Positions 34,817 to 43,769 are shown, counted from the stretch's first letter. The stretch: DNA of 64,000 nucleotides from Bog-473 sp963742035 (GCA_963742035.1 CAVUKH010000001.1:868001-932000), one strand, 5' to 3'. Notes: a model not told the origin generated them from the sequence alone. Translations and numbers: made by a program.

Positions 34817-36288
34817 GGCAGCCGGCTGACGACCGGGCGCTCTACTACCGCCAACTGCGACGAACGATCGCGACGGTCTTCGCGCCGGAGTTGAGCAGCG
34901 CGACGGCGAAGGACGCGGCGGGTCTGGTCGACCGGGTACTGGCCGAATTCATCGTCGAAGAGGAGTGGGCACCGAAGCTCAGTCAGGATTTCGGTACGGA
35001 ATTCGAAATGCTCCTCGACGCCGGGGCCGACGACGCAGTCGGAGGTGACGTCGTCACCCCCGATCGGTTCGTGGAGCTGCGTGGCGAGGCGGCGGACTAC
35101 GTGGCAGACAACGCGGACAGCACTGACCCGGCCCAGCGGTCGAGGTGTCGAGCCCTCGTCGACGTGGAGCGGCGCTTCCTCGAGCGCGTCGACGAGTTGC
35201 GAGAGGTTGTTCTGAGCGAGGATCACGTTCCTGATGCCTCGGCGTCACCGAGCGAGTGCTCGGTGACGGAGGAGGAGTTGACGACGTATTTGCGCCGGCG
35301 GTTCCCTGCTTCACCGGAGCTCCGTGTCGCCGGGCTCCTTCTCGTGCCCGGAGGCCGTTCCAAAGAGACGCTCCTGGTCTCCCTCGCCGGCACCTCCGAG
35401 CTGCCTTCGGAGATCATCGTGCGCAAGGACCTCCCTATCGGGGTCCTGGCGACCCGGGCCTCCGACGAATTCGCCATTTTGCGGGCCGTCTACAGCCACG
35501 GCGGTATCCCCGTGGCACGACCGTTCTTCTCCGACGACGCCAAGAACGTCAGCGGCGACCCTGACGACAGCGGCACCCTGCTTGTCATGGAGCGGGTGCC
35601 GGGGGAGAAGGCGGGCGAGTACTTCCCTGACCTGGCCGCGCCATCGGACGAGTACCGACTCGCCATCGCGACGCAGCTGGCGACCGCCTTGGCCCACCTG
35701 CACGCGGTTCCCCTCGACACGCTGGCCGGCACAGGTCTCGATCTCCAGGCGGCGGTGAGCGAGGCCTCCGTGTCGGCTGCCGTGAACGGCATGGCCGCCC
35801 GCGTCGCCGAGTTGAGCGGACCACCCATTGCCGCCGTGCCGTTGGCGCGCCAGTGGCTGCTCGACCACATCGACGACGTCGTCCCCTCCGGCCCGCTGTG
35901 CCTCCTCCAGGGTGACTTCGGACTGCACAACACGCTCGTCGAGGGCGAGCGTGTGACGGCACTGGTGGACTGGGAGGCGGCCACCATCGGACCGCCGGCG
36001 CGCGAGCTCGCAGCAGCCTGGTCGGCAGCCACTGCGCTCATGGATTGGTCCGGGTTCGTTGCGGCCTACCGCGCTGCCGGTGGATCGCCCGAGGCCACCG
36101 ACGAATGCGCCGTGACGTACTACAGGGTCTTCTCCGCGCTCGGCGCCTGCATGTCCAGCCGCACCGGCGGCCATCTCTTCCGCACCGGTGCGAAGCGGGA
36201 TCTCCTGACAGCCCACTCGGGACTCGACGCCCATTTCCGGGCCCAGCGCAACCTGACCCGCGCCCTGGCTGATGCAGTGCAGGCGTGA
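34813..36288 (+). CDS. APH-family phosphotransferase, second copy
   Basis: 491 residues. The N-terminal 130 residues are a helical region of unknown function; the kinase domain follows with VMERVPGEKAGEYF, catalytic loop LLQGDFGLHNTLVEGER (Gln for His as in the 22399 copy), and metal site LVDWEAATIGPP. A role in phosphorylating a hydroxylated CoA-ester or lipid intermediate is inferred from ACAD10/11-type relatives. GTG start overlapping the DUF7064-like stop. No aminoglycoside-resistance features. Confidence 0.8.
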   Translation: MRQPADDRALYYRQLRRTIATVFAPELSSATAKDAAGLVDRVLAEFIVEEEWAPKLSQDFGTEFEMLLDAGADDAVGGDVVTPDRFVELRGEAADYVADNADSTDPAQRSRCRALVDVERRFLERVDELREVVLSEDHVPDASASPSECSVTEEELTTYLRRRFPASPELRVAGLLLVPGGRSKETLLVSLAGTSELPSEIIVRKDLPIGVLATRASDEFAILRAVYSHGGIPVARPFFSDDAKNVSGDPDDSGTLLVMERVPGEKAGEYFPDLAAPSDEYRLAIATQLATALAHLHAVPLDTLAGTGLDLQAAVSEASVSAAVNGMAARVAELSGPPIAAVPLARQWLLDHIDDVVPSGPLCLLQGDFGLHNTLVEGERVTALVDWEAATIGPPARELAAAWSAATALMDWSGFVAAYRAAGGSPEATDECAVTYYRVFSALGACMSSRTGGHLFRTGAKRDLLTAHSGLDAHFRAQRNLTRALADAVQA

Positions 36289-36472
36289 ACGCCCCACGGC
36301 AACGAACTTCGGACAAGTCGCGGTACGACCCTGGGTTCTCCCTGGGGGGCGTCCGACGGCAGACCATGACACCCACCCAGCCGGCCTCGCCGGGAGGGCA
36401 GCCGCAGCCCCAATGTCACCTCGCCAAGCAAACTCCTGGCCTGCCGATTTATTTCAGAAGTGTTGCAGTACC

Positions 36473-36502
36473 TTGGCAACCGGAGGAGCTAAATGGTATC
36501 CT
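36473..36502 (+). promoter_or_regulatory. Promoter of the transporter binding-protein gene
   Basis: TTGGCA (36473-36478), 18-base spacer, TATCCT (36497-36502). Transcription is expected to begin near 36509, giving a leader of about 74 bases with the strong ribosome site AAGGAGGAAA (36571-36580). The rest of the 294-base gap after the APH gene shows nothing else I can support. Confidence 0.6.
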
Positions 36503-36582
36503 CTTTTCCAGTCGCAGCCGGGGGGCCGCTGCGGTTTGGTCACGAGCACCGACATGGTCCCTTGATCTCCAAGGAGGAAATA

Positions 36583-37866
36583 GTGCTCAAGACACGTGCG
36601 ATCGGGCGGTCCGGTGGGAAGGTCAGAAACGTCTTGGCGACCGGGCTGCTTGCCGCCGGCGTGATGGCCGCAGCAACCATCTCCACGGCCGTCATGGGAG
36701 TTGGGGCCGCCGGCGCGAGTAACCCCCTCGGCACGGCCCACCCGGCCACGCTGGCCCCGGTCACGATCGGACTGATCAGTGATGGGGGCGGAAGCAGCTC
36801 CATCGGCACCGCTGCGCTCGTCGAGCAGGGCGCCAAGGCTGCGGTGGCCTATGAGAACGAGTACGGCGATGGCCTCGAGGGCCACAAGATCACTCTCTAC
36901 ATCTGCGAGAACCAATCGACGCCTGCCGGCGGTCAGACCTGCGCCAACGACATGGTCCAGCACGGCGTCGTCGCCGTCGTCGAGCCCTTCACGGGTCAGG
37001 GCCAGACCGAGGTGCCGACAATCGTCGGCGCCGGCATTCCATACATCACGATCAGCGGAGCATCCACGGCCGAACTCACGTCGCCCGGAGCGTTCGCCAT
37101 CGAAGGCGGGTTCCCCGCCTACCTCGGAGCCATGGCGCTCAGTGCCAAGCAGCACAACATCAAGAAGGTCGCCTTCCTGGTGGAGAACGTGCCGGCGGCA
37201 ATTCAGGGCGCGCAGGAGCTTGGCGGCTTGGTCTTCAAGGCGGCGGGTGTCGATTTCACGGTGATCCCGATCAATCCCGGCACCGCTGACATCTCGCCAC
37301 AGATGCAGTCGGCCGTTTCCGGCGGTGCGGATGCGGTGGGCATGGTCGGCGACGTGACGCTGTGCAGCTCGTTCCTGCAGGCGTACAACACGCTTGCCCT
37401 CAAGCTGCCGAAGTACGTGCTCTCGACGTGTCAGGACCCGAGCATCTTGAACTCGGCCACGCTCGACAAGGCACTGGCTGGCTCCTACATCACGACAACG
37501 ACACAAGCGTCGAAGTCCGACCTTGCGACCTATGGGGCCATCATCAAGAAGTACGACCCAAAGGCCAACCCGAACCCGAATATCAGCAGCAACCAGGCTG
37601 ACGGCGTGAGCCCGGTTCTCGCTCTGGCGGCGATCATGAAGGGCTCGACGCAGCCCGTTACCGCCGCCGGCGTGAAGACGCAGACTGCGACGGCGAAGAA
37701 TGTGGTCATACCGCTCTCGGGCGGGCTGACGTTCACCTGCAACGGCACTGCGATCCCCCTGCTGAAGTCGGTTTGCTCGTCGTCGGCGGCTATCGGTGTC
37801 ATTCAGGCAGGCAAGTCCGGCAAGGTCACCCAAATCAAGGTGTACAACCCGACACCGCTGTTCTAG
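36583..37866 (+). CDS. Branched-chain amino-acid-type ABC transporter substrate-binding protein
   Basis: 427 residues from GTG 36583, preceded by AAGGAGGAAATA. An N-terminal export signal of about 40 residues is present (basic KTRAIGRSGGKVRN, hydrophobic VLATGLLAAGVMAAATIS, cleavage region GAAGAS). The mature part is a type I periplasmic-binding fold of the Leu/Ile/Val family: PVTIGLISDGGGSSS, CANDMVQHGVVAVVE, GIPYITISGAS. No lipobox Cys is apparent. It should feed LivHMG and LivF, encoded on the opposite strand 600 bases further on. In catabolic clusters this family often binds aromatic or other carboxylates rather than amino acids. Confidence 0.9.
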   Translation: MLKTRAIGRSGGKVRNVLATGLLAAGVMAAATISTAVMGVGAAGASNPLGTAHPATLAPVTIGLISDGGGSSSIGTAALVEQGAKAAVAYENEYGDGLEGHKITLYICENQSTPAGGQTCANDMVQHGVVAVVEPFTGQGQTEVPTIVGAGIPYITISGASTAELTSPGAFAIEGGFPAYLGAMALSAKQHNIKKVAFLVENVPAAIQGAQELGGLVFKAAGVDFTVIPINPGTADISPQMQSAVSGGADAVGMVGDVTLCSSFLQAYNTLALKLPKYVLSTCQDPSILNSATLDKALAGSYITTTTQASKSDLATYGAIIKKYDPKANPNPNISSNQADGVSPVLALAAIMKGSTQPVTAAGVKTQTATAKNVVIPLSGGLTFTCNGTAIPLLKSVCSSSAAIGVIQAGKSGKVTQIKVYNPTPLF

Positions 37867-37921
37867 GACGAGCCCGCCGAGTCCGGCGCCGCTGAAGCAC
37901 TGACTGGTTTCACCTTTTGGT

Positions 37922-37959
37922 CGAGGGGGCAGTACCTCTACGGAGGGACTGCCCCCTCG
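37922..37959 (+). terminator. Long hairpin terminator after the binding-protein gene
   Basis: CGAGGGGGCAGT and ACTGCCCCCTCG form a perfect 12-bp stem; the 14-base loop can itself pair CCTC with GAGG. No T-run follows. It lies 55 bases after the binding-protein stop and before the PPOX promoter. Confidence 0.7.
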
Positions 37960-38010
37960 CTGGCCGGTTCTGGGAGGACGGGTGGCGGTGCCCGACGACC
38001 GTGAGCCTGG

Positions 38011-38025
38011 GATACTCCCCCGATG
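38011..38025 (+). promoter_or_regulatory. Leaderless promoter of the PPOX gene
   Basis: GGGATACTC contains -10 GATACT at 38011-38016, exactly 6 bases before ATG 38023. There is no room for a Shine-Dalgarno site; transcription should begin at or next to the ATG. The same GGGATACTC occurs in the thiolase promoter. Confidence 0.55.
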
Positions 38026-38478
38026 CGTCTGTCGTACGACGACTGCTGGAGCCGACTGCGCTCAGCCAACCACGGCATCCTGTGCACGTTGGGCGCCCAG
38101 GACACGATCGACGCGGTTCCGATCTGTCACGCTGTCGTCTCCGAGAGGATCATCACCCCCATCGATCGGGTCAAGCCGAAGACCACGACCAACCTCGACC
38201 GGCTCAAGAACCTCGATCGGAATGGAGCGGCGACGTTCATCTGCGACGAATGGAACGGGCGCGACTGGTCGCAGCTCTGGTGGGTCAGGGCGCATCTCAC
38301 CCGTCGAGCGACGGGTGACGATCGCGATACCTCTGTCCTGGCCTACGAGGGCGCGCTGCGTCAGAAGTACGGCCAGTATCGGGAGGCGGAGTTCGCCGAA
38401 CTTATCGTCTTCGACGTGGTGTCCCTGATCGGTTGGGCGGCCGCCGATCAGGGAGAAGGAACGTCGCCGGTCAGGTAG
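38023..38478 (+). CDS. PPOX-class F420-dependent enzyme (TIGR03668-like)
   Basis: 151 residues, a single split-barrel domain. Opening LRSANHGILCTLGAQDTIDAVP, then PICHAVVSERIITPIDRVKPK and a late YGQYREAEFAELIVFDVVS are typical of actinobacterial PPOX-fold F420 proteins, which reduce small conjugated substrates. It is read from its own leaderless promoter and overlaps the convergent LivF gene by 8 bases at the 3' end. Specific substrate unknown. Confidence 0.82.
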   Translation: MRLSYDDCWSRLRSANHGILCTLGAQDTIDAVPICHAVVSERIITPIDRVKPKTTTNLDRLKNLDRNGAATFICDEWNGRDWSQLWWVRAHLTRRATGDDRDTSVLAYEGALRQKYGQYREAEFAELIVFDVVSLIGWAAADQGEGTSPVR

Positions 38479-39235
38479 AAGGGATTGAGCCGCTCATGTA
38501 GGCCGACTCCACTGCACTGGTGTCGTGGCGGTAGTGCTCGGCGGGGCCCGACAGGACGATGCTCCCGTGCACCATCACGATGGCCTCGTCCGCGACCTCG
38601 AGGGCCAGCTGCACGTGTTGCTCGACCATGATGACCGAGGCTCCGTGCTCGTCGGCTACCTGGCGGATCACCGGCATCAATGACTCCACGGCCACCGGCG
38701 CCAGCCCCATCGACATCTCGTCGATCAACAGCAGTTTGGGGGACTGGACCAGCGCCCGTGCGATGGCCAACATCTGCTGCTCGCCACCAGAGAGGTCGCC
38801 GGCGCGGAGCTTCTCGCGTCGTGCCAGCGCCGGGAACAGGTCGAGCACGGGACCGAGGTCCGCGTTGCGTGGCGCTGCGAGCTTGAGGTTCTGTATCGGT
38901 GTGAGCTCGGTGAAGAGGGCGCGGATGTCGGGGATGAGGATCAGGCCGGCCTGGTTCATGCGGCGGGGTGACGACCCCTTGACCGGCTCGCCGTTCAGAA
39001 CGATCGTCCCGGCGCAAGACGGCAGGAATCCCGCCAGCGTCATCAGCAGCGTGGTCTTGCCGGCGCCGTTCGGGCCGAGGACGGTGAGGACCTTCCCCTT
39101 CTCGAGGGTGAAGGTGATGTCACGAGCCACGGTGAGCTTCCCGTAACCGACGCCGAGGCCTCTGCACTCGAGGACGGGTACGTCGGGCGACGTCGAGCCC
39201 CCCCGGACCGGCTCGCGCTGAGCGACGTCGCTCAT
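38471..39235 (-). CDS. livF: Branched-chain amino-acid-type ABC transporter ATPase LivF
   Basis: 254 residues. Walker A GPNGAGKTTLL, a LivF-type loop IPDIRALFTELTP, signature LSGGEQQML, Walker B LLLIDEMSMGLAP and EQHVQLALEVAD. It hydrolyses ATP to drive import together with the LivHMG fusion, whose stop it overlaps by 4 bases. The 22-residue N-terminal extension before VLECRGLGVGYG is longer than usual. Confidence 0.93.
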   Translation of the reverse strand: MSDVAQREPVRGGSTSPDVPVLECRGLGVGYGKLTVARDITFTLEKGKVLTVLGPNGAGKTTLLMTLAGFLPSCAGTIVLNGEPVKGSSPRRMNQAGLILIPDIRALFTELTPIQNLKLAAPRNADLGPVLDLFPALARREKLRAGDLSGGEQQMLAIARALVQSPKLLLIDEMSMGLAPVAVESLMPVIRQVADEHGASVIMVEQHVQLALEVADEAIVMVHGSIVLSGPAEHYRHDTSAVESAYMSGSIPST

Positions 39236-42135
39236 GTCGCCACCACCCGTTGGTGCGTGACACCGAGATACGCGGTCGACACCAACTCGTTCCGCCGGAT
39301 CTCATCAGGGGTCCCCGTCGCGATCAACGCGCCGAAGTCCAGCACGTCGATGGTGTCGCAGAGGTTCAGGACCAGGCTCATGTCGTGGTCGACCAACAGG
39401 ATCGTCACGCCGGTGTCGCGCACCCCCCGCAACCGCTCGGCCAGCCAGAGGCTCTCGGTGCTGTCGAGCCCAGCCGCCGGTTCGTCGAGCAGGAGGAGGC
39501 GGGGCTCGCCGGCCAGGGCGCGGGCCACAGAGACGAGCTGCCGCTGGCCCTGGGAGAGCATGGAGACCTGGAGGTCGCGCATGTCGATGAGCCCCAGCTC
39601 GCCGAGGATCCTCGTGAGGGTTTCCGGATCGCGTCCCGCAGCTCCGTGTTGTCCGACCTGGACATTCTCTTCCACGGTGAGGTCGTCGGAGACTCCCGCC
39701 AGCTGGAACGTGCGGGACAAACCGAGCGCCGCCCTCCTGTAGGGTGCCGAACCCGCCACGTCCTGTCCGCCGAAGCGAACCGAGCCTTCGTAGTCGTGGA
39801 ACCCACACAGGGCGTCGATCGTCGTGGTCTTGCCGGCGCCGTTCGGCCCGATCAGTCCGACAATCTGGCCCTGCTGCACGCTGAAGCTGACGTTGTCGAC
39901 GGCAACGACCCCGCCGTAGCGGACGGTGAGGTTGCTGACCTCGAGGAGCGGTGCGTTCGGCGCGTCCTCGGCCGCCCGCGTATGACCGTTGGATCCCACG
40001 CCGGCACCGCTCCCGATCAGCTGGCCAGCCTCCGCCGACACCGGTGCCAGCCCCGCAGACGGGACGCCCTCGGGTGCCTCCGGTGTCTCCCGTGTCTCCG
40101 GTGTCTCCGACACCGTTTCCACCGACGGAACGAGTGCGCCCCGAGGTCGGGCCATGACTCCTCGCATCCGACGCTGTTCGAGGAACACGTGGGTCGGCCC
40201 GACGATGCCGTCGGGATTGAAGATCACCGTGAGGATGACGCCGATTCCGGCCACGATGCCGTACCAGTTGTCGACGCCACCGGTGCCGACTCCAGATGAG
40301 ATCACCGCGACCAGGATGCCGCCGGCCGAGATCACCCCCGCCAAAATGCCACCGCTCACCGACGTGATACCGGCGACAACCACGACGGAGAAGGTCACGA
40401 GTCCGAGGAAGGCGTCGAAGTCCTGGAACGTCACGTTCCCCAATTGATAAGCGAGCAGGGAGCCGCCCAAGCCGGCGATGAAGGCGGCGATGGCGAAGCC
40501 GATCAGCTTGACCTTCACCACATTGATGCCGGCCGCGGCCGCAGAGCGCTCGTCGGCCCGCACGGCCAGCATCGCCGTCCCCAGGCGGCTCGTCCGCAGC
40601 CAGCTGACACCGACCGCCACCAGGACGAGCACGACCAGGCACATGATCCCGAAAGCCGGCCGAGGGAAATCTTTTCCGGAGCCGATGCCGAGATCCATGC
40701 CGAAGAGGCGCGGTGTGGGGATGGCCAGTCCACTCGCCCCCCCGTCGATGGAGTTGTTGTTGAACCAGATCGCCTCCACACCGGCCGCGAAGGTCAAGGT
40801 GACGACGCCCAGCATCAGGCCGCGGACGCGCAACGCCGGGATGCCGATCACCACTCCCGCCGCGGCGGCGACCAACGCAGACAAGATGGGCGCGATCGGG
40901 AAGGGTATGCCCCACGACGTGGCGAACGTGCTGAGGATGTACGCCGAGACGCCGGCCAACGTGAGCTGGGCCAGCGAGATCTGGCCCGTATAGCCGGTGA
41001 CCACCACCAGCGACAGGGTGATGACACCGGTGATCATGCTGGAGTAGAGGGCGGCCCTGTCGTTGCCGGTGAAGAGGTAGATGGCCGCCAGTCCCACGCC
41101 CGTCCCGACGACGGCCGTGCCGAGGCGCCAGTGCGGACGTGGTGCACGCCCGAGCGTGACCTGGACCAGGGTGCCCCTGCTTGGCATGGTCTGCCCGCGC
41201 AGGGCCAGCACCACCAGCACCAGGACGAGCGGGATGAGTTGGCCCGCGCCCGCCGGGAAATCGGGATGGACGCCGTTGAGGTAGACGGAGAGCGACTCGA
41301 GCGCGCCGATGCCCAGGCCGGCGGCGATGGCCCATCCCAGCGAGTGGAACCGCCCGACGACCGCGGCCGCCAACGCCGGCACGATGAACAGCGTGTAGGT
41401 GCCGGGTACCAGCGGCACCAAGGGGGCGATGAGGATGCCGGCGATGCCGCACACGACGAAGCTGATGATCCAGTTGACCAGTGCGATGCGGTCAGGGGAC
41501 AGCCCGCTGACCAGCGCCCCAACCTCGGTCTCGGCGGAGGCCCGCGTCGCCAGTCCGAACCGGGTGAAACGGAAGAGGACCGTGAGCACGATCCCGATGC
41601 CGATGATCGTGGCCGCCAGCAGCAACCGGTCGACGGAGATGTCGACGCCCAGGAAACTGATGTGGTTCTGCGGGAAGATCGGGTTCACCAGGACCACCGC
41701 CGTGCCGGCCTGATACGTCACGATGGCGGTGAGCAGACCCATGAGCCCGATGGACGCCACCGCCTTGGCGACGGGCCGGTGGTTGCGCAACGGTCGGAAG
41801 ATCAAGAGGTACGCCAGGGCGCCCATGACCGCCGAGATGGCGAGCGTGATCAACAGCGCGGGCCAGAAGCCGAGGTTCGACCCGATGTTGATGGTCGGGC
41901 TCAGCCCGGGAATCGGCTGCAGCAGCTGTCCGTTTCGGAGCAGCGAGTAGGTGTACGCCGCGTAGAGGGCCTGGGCGCCGGTGGCGAAGTTGAGCACGCC
42001 CGAGGAGCGGTAGGTGACGACGAGCGCCATGGCCAGGGCGGCGAAGACACCGCCGTTGCCCAGCCCCAGGAGAAAGAATTGGGCGTAGGTGCTCACCGGG
42101 TCCGTCGACCTCGCCGACGCAGTGCCACCCGCCAC
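39232..42135 (-). CDS. LivH-LivM-LivG fusion: two permeases and an ATPase in one chain
   Basis: 967 residues from GTG 42135. LivH part 1-about 310 (YAQFFLLGLGNGGVFAALAM, SSGVLNFATGAQALYAAY), LivM part about 325-640 (LVVVTGYTGQISLAQ, LGTAMLAVRADERSAAAAG), a repetitive flexible linker about 655-728 rich in ETPE units, then LivG 730-967 with Walker A GPNGAGKTTT, signature LSQGQRQ and Walker B LLLLDEPAAGLD. No frameshift is needed. All integral-membrane and one ATPase function sit on one polypeptide; LivF and the binding protein are separate. Ribosome site GGGGGAG 11 bases upstream. The start lies inside a leaderless mini-ORF. Confidence 0.92.
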   Translation of the reverse strand: MAGGTASARSTDPVSTYAQFFLLGLGNGGVFAALAMALVVTYRSSGVLNFATGAQALYAAYTYSLLRNGQLLQPIPGLSPTINIGSNLGFWPALLITLAISAVMGALAYLLIFRPLRNHRPVAKAVASIGLMGLLTAIVTYQAGTAVVLVNPIFPQNHISFLGVDISVDRLLLAATIIGIGIVLTVLFRFTRFGLATRASAETEVGALVSGLSPDRIALVNWIISFVVCGIAGILIAPLVPLVPGTYTLFIVPALAAAVVGRFHSLGWAIAAGLGIGALESLSVYLNGVHPDFPAGAGQLIPLVLVLVVLALRGQTMPSRGTLVQVTLGRAPRPHWRLGTAVVGTGVGLAAIYLFTGNDRAALYSSMITGVITLSLVVVTGYTGQISLAQLTLAGVSAYILSTFATSWGIPFPIAPILSALVAAAAGVVIGIPALRVRGLMLGVVTLTFAAGVEAIWFNNNSIDGGASGLAIPTPRLFGMDLGIGSGKDFPRPAFGIMCLVVLVLVAVGVSWLRTSRLGTAMLAVRADERSAAAAGINVVKVKLIGFAIAAFIAGLGGSLLAYQLGNVTFQDFDAFLGLVTFSVVVVAGITSVSGGILAGVISAGGILVAVISSGVGTGGVDNWYGIVAGIGVILTVIFNPDGIVGPTHVFLEQRRMRGVMARPRGALVPSVETVSETPETRETPEAPEGVPSAGLAPVSAEAGQLIGSGAGVGSNGHTRAAEDAPNAPLLEVSNLTVRYGGVVAVDNVSFSVQQGQIVGLIGPNGAGKTTTIDALCGFHDYEGSVRFGGQDVAGSAPYRRAALGLSRTFQLAGVSDDLTVEENVQVGQHGAAGRDPETLTRILGELGLIDMRDLQVSMLSQGQRQLVSVARALAGEPRLLLLDEPAAGLDSTESLWLAERLRGVRDTGVTILLVDHDMSLVLNLCDTIDVLDFGALIATGTPDEIRRNELVSTAYLGVTHQRVVAT

Positions 42136-42167
42136 CGGTCACGCGACTCCCCCCAGGAGCAGTTCAC
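42093..42167 (-). CDS. Leaderless mini-ORF overlapping the start of the Liv fusion
   Basis: GTG 42167 lies 6 bases after TATCCT (42179-42174). The 24-residue frame (VNCSWGESRDRW..., Arg-rich end) finishes with TGA at 42095-42093, overlapping the Liv fusion start in another frame. It is in the right place for a leader peptide tuning transporter expression. No family; could be untranslated. Confidence 0.4.
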   Translation of the reverse strand: MNCSWGESRDRWRVALRRRGRRTR

Positions 42168-42173
42168 GCATTT

Positions 42174-42179
42174 AGGATA
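42174..42179 (-). promoter_or_regulatory. -10 hexamer of the Liv operon
   Basis: Minus strand GAGTATCCTAAATGC: -10 TATCCT at 42179-42174. It is identical to the hexamer of the binding-protein gene at 36497, so the two halves of the transporter may be co-regulated. No -35 consensus. Confidence 0.45.
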
Positions 42180-42225
42180 CTCAAATCGGAGGCGGGCCGC
42201 ACGTGCGCCCCGACAACGGCCCGCC

Positions 42226-43731
42226 CTACGAGACCTCGTCGTCCCCCTGGGACAGCTCGTCCCGCAGCACCCGCCGCAGGAGCTTGCCGGTCGGCGAGTA
42301 CGGGAGCTCGTCGCGGAAGGCGACCACGCCGGGCATTTTGGTGGAGCGCAAGCGCTCCTTGACCCAGCCCTGCAGCTCGGCCTCGGACGCGTCATCGCCG
42401 GGATGGAGGACGACCACGGCCGCCACCGCCTCGCCCCACTCGGCGTCGGGGATGGCGATCACCGCGGCCTCGGCCACCGCGCTGTGCGCCATGAGCACTT
42501 CCTCGATCTCGCCCGGCGAGATGTTCTCCGCCCCCCGCACGATCACGTCGTCGAGCCGGCCGTCGACGTAGAGGAACCCGTGCTCGTCGAACCAGCCGGC
42601 GTCGCGGGTGCGGAACCAGCCGTCGACCGTGAGGACGTTGTTGCCGACGTACTCGCCAGCCACCTGCTCGCCGCGCACCCAGATCTCACCCTTCTCGCCC
42701 GGAGGGAGGACCGCCTCGTCGATGTCGCGCACCTCCACCTCGAGGGACGGGAGGGGACGCCCGACCGACCCGAGCCGCGCCCTGATGGTCGGGTCGTCGC
42801 TGGCGAAGGCCTCCCGATGCTCGTCGGGGGTGAGCATGGCGATGGTGGAACTGGTCTCGGTCAGGCCGTAGGCGTTCACGAGATCGATGTGGGGCATGTC
42901 CGTCAGCGTGCGCTCGACGAGCTCGAGCGGCATGCGCCCGCCGCCGTAGGAGAGATGGCGCAGCGACGGGAGGGTGGCGCCGGCCTCCTCGATGGCGCCC
43001 AGGATCCGGCCCAGCATGGTCGGCACCACCATGGCGTGCGTGACGTGCTCGTCGGCGGCGAGCTGCACCCAGGAGGTGGCCTCGAACGCCGGCAGGTACA
43101 TGATGCGACGCCCCGCGTACAAAGAACTCAGCACCGCCGCGATCCCCGCGATGTGATACGACGGCACGCAGATCAGCTGGGCCTCGGTGGGATCACAACC
43201 GAGGAATTCGACGCTCGAGATGATGTAGGAGACGAGATGGCGGTGGCGCAGGATCGCCGCCTTGGGCTCGGACGTCGTGCCGCTCGTGAAGAGCAGGACG
43301 GCGATCTCCTCCGGGTCGACGAAGGGATGCTCACCGGTGACCGGCTCGGCGGCGGCGGCGGCGAATTCCGCCTTGGTGATGATGTTCGTGGCGCCGATGG
43401 CGTCGAGGCGTGCCACCTCCTCGTCGTCGGCGATCATGACCCCGCCGGCCACCCGGCCGACGATGCCCCGGAGCTGCTCGTCCGGGGCGCGGTAGTTGAG
43501 CGGCGCGAACGGGATGCCGGCCAGGGCGGCGCCGAAGAGGGCAACGGGCAGCGTGTCCGCGTTCAGCCCGAAGTAGCCGACGACTTCCGCGCCGCTCTTC
43601 TCGAAGTAGATGGCAGCCCGCCGGGATCGTTCGAGCAGATCCGAGGCGGTGATCCCCCCGTCATGGGAACCGAGGACGATGCGATCGGGGTCGCCCTCGG
43701 CTGCCATCTCGAGCAGCATGGCGATGTTCAT
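42226..43731 (-). CDS. Acyl-CoA synthetase (ANL superfamily)
   Basis: 501 residues from ATG 43731. A3 LLFTSGTTSEPKA, A5 NAYGLTETSST, and A7 WFRTRDAGWFDEHGF, where the usual TGD is TRD; hinge DGRLDDVIVRGAENIS, C-terminal catalytic Lys YSPTGKLLRRVLRDEL. It activates a carboxylic acid to its CoA ester; the Arg in the A7 motif is unusual but Asp is kept. It lies 90 bases upstream of the Liv start and downstream of the 103-residue protein, all on the minus strand. It may act on the acid imported by the transporter. Confidence 0.88.
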   Translation of the reverse strand: MNIAMLLEMAAEGDPDRIVLGSHDGGITASDLLERSRRAAIYFEKSGAEVVGYFGLNADTLPVALFGAALAGIPFAPLNYRAPDEQLRGIVGRVAGGVMIADDEEVARLDAIGATNIITKAEFAAAAAEPVTGEHPFVDPEEIAVLLFTSGTTSEPKAAILRHRHLVSYIISSVEFLGCDPTEAQLICVPSYHIAGIAAVLSSLYAGRRIMYLPAFEATSWVQLAADEHVTHAMVVPTMLGRILGAIEEAGATLPSLRHLSYGGGRMPLELVERTLTDMPHIDLVNAYGLTETSSTIAMLTPDEHREAFASDDPTIRARLGSVGRPLPSLEVEVRDIDEAVLPPGEKGEIWVRGEQVAGEYVGNNVLTVDGWFRTRDAGWFDEHGFLYVDGRLDDVIVRGAENISPGEIEEVLMAHSAVAEAAVIAIPDAEWGEAVAAVVVLHPGDDASEAELQGWVKERLRSTKMPGVVAFRDELPYSPTGKLLRRVLRDELSQGDDEVS

Positions 43732-43769
43732 GGCGGCGTCCCTTCTGCCCTCTGCCCTTGTTCGGGCAG

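Noticed and set aside
22399..36288. APH-family genes as aminoglycoside resistance
   Set aside because: The catalytic loop has Gln for His, extra domains are present, and both sit in catabolic operons with CoA enzymes or DUF7064-like partners.
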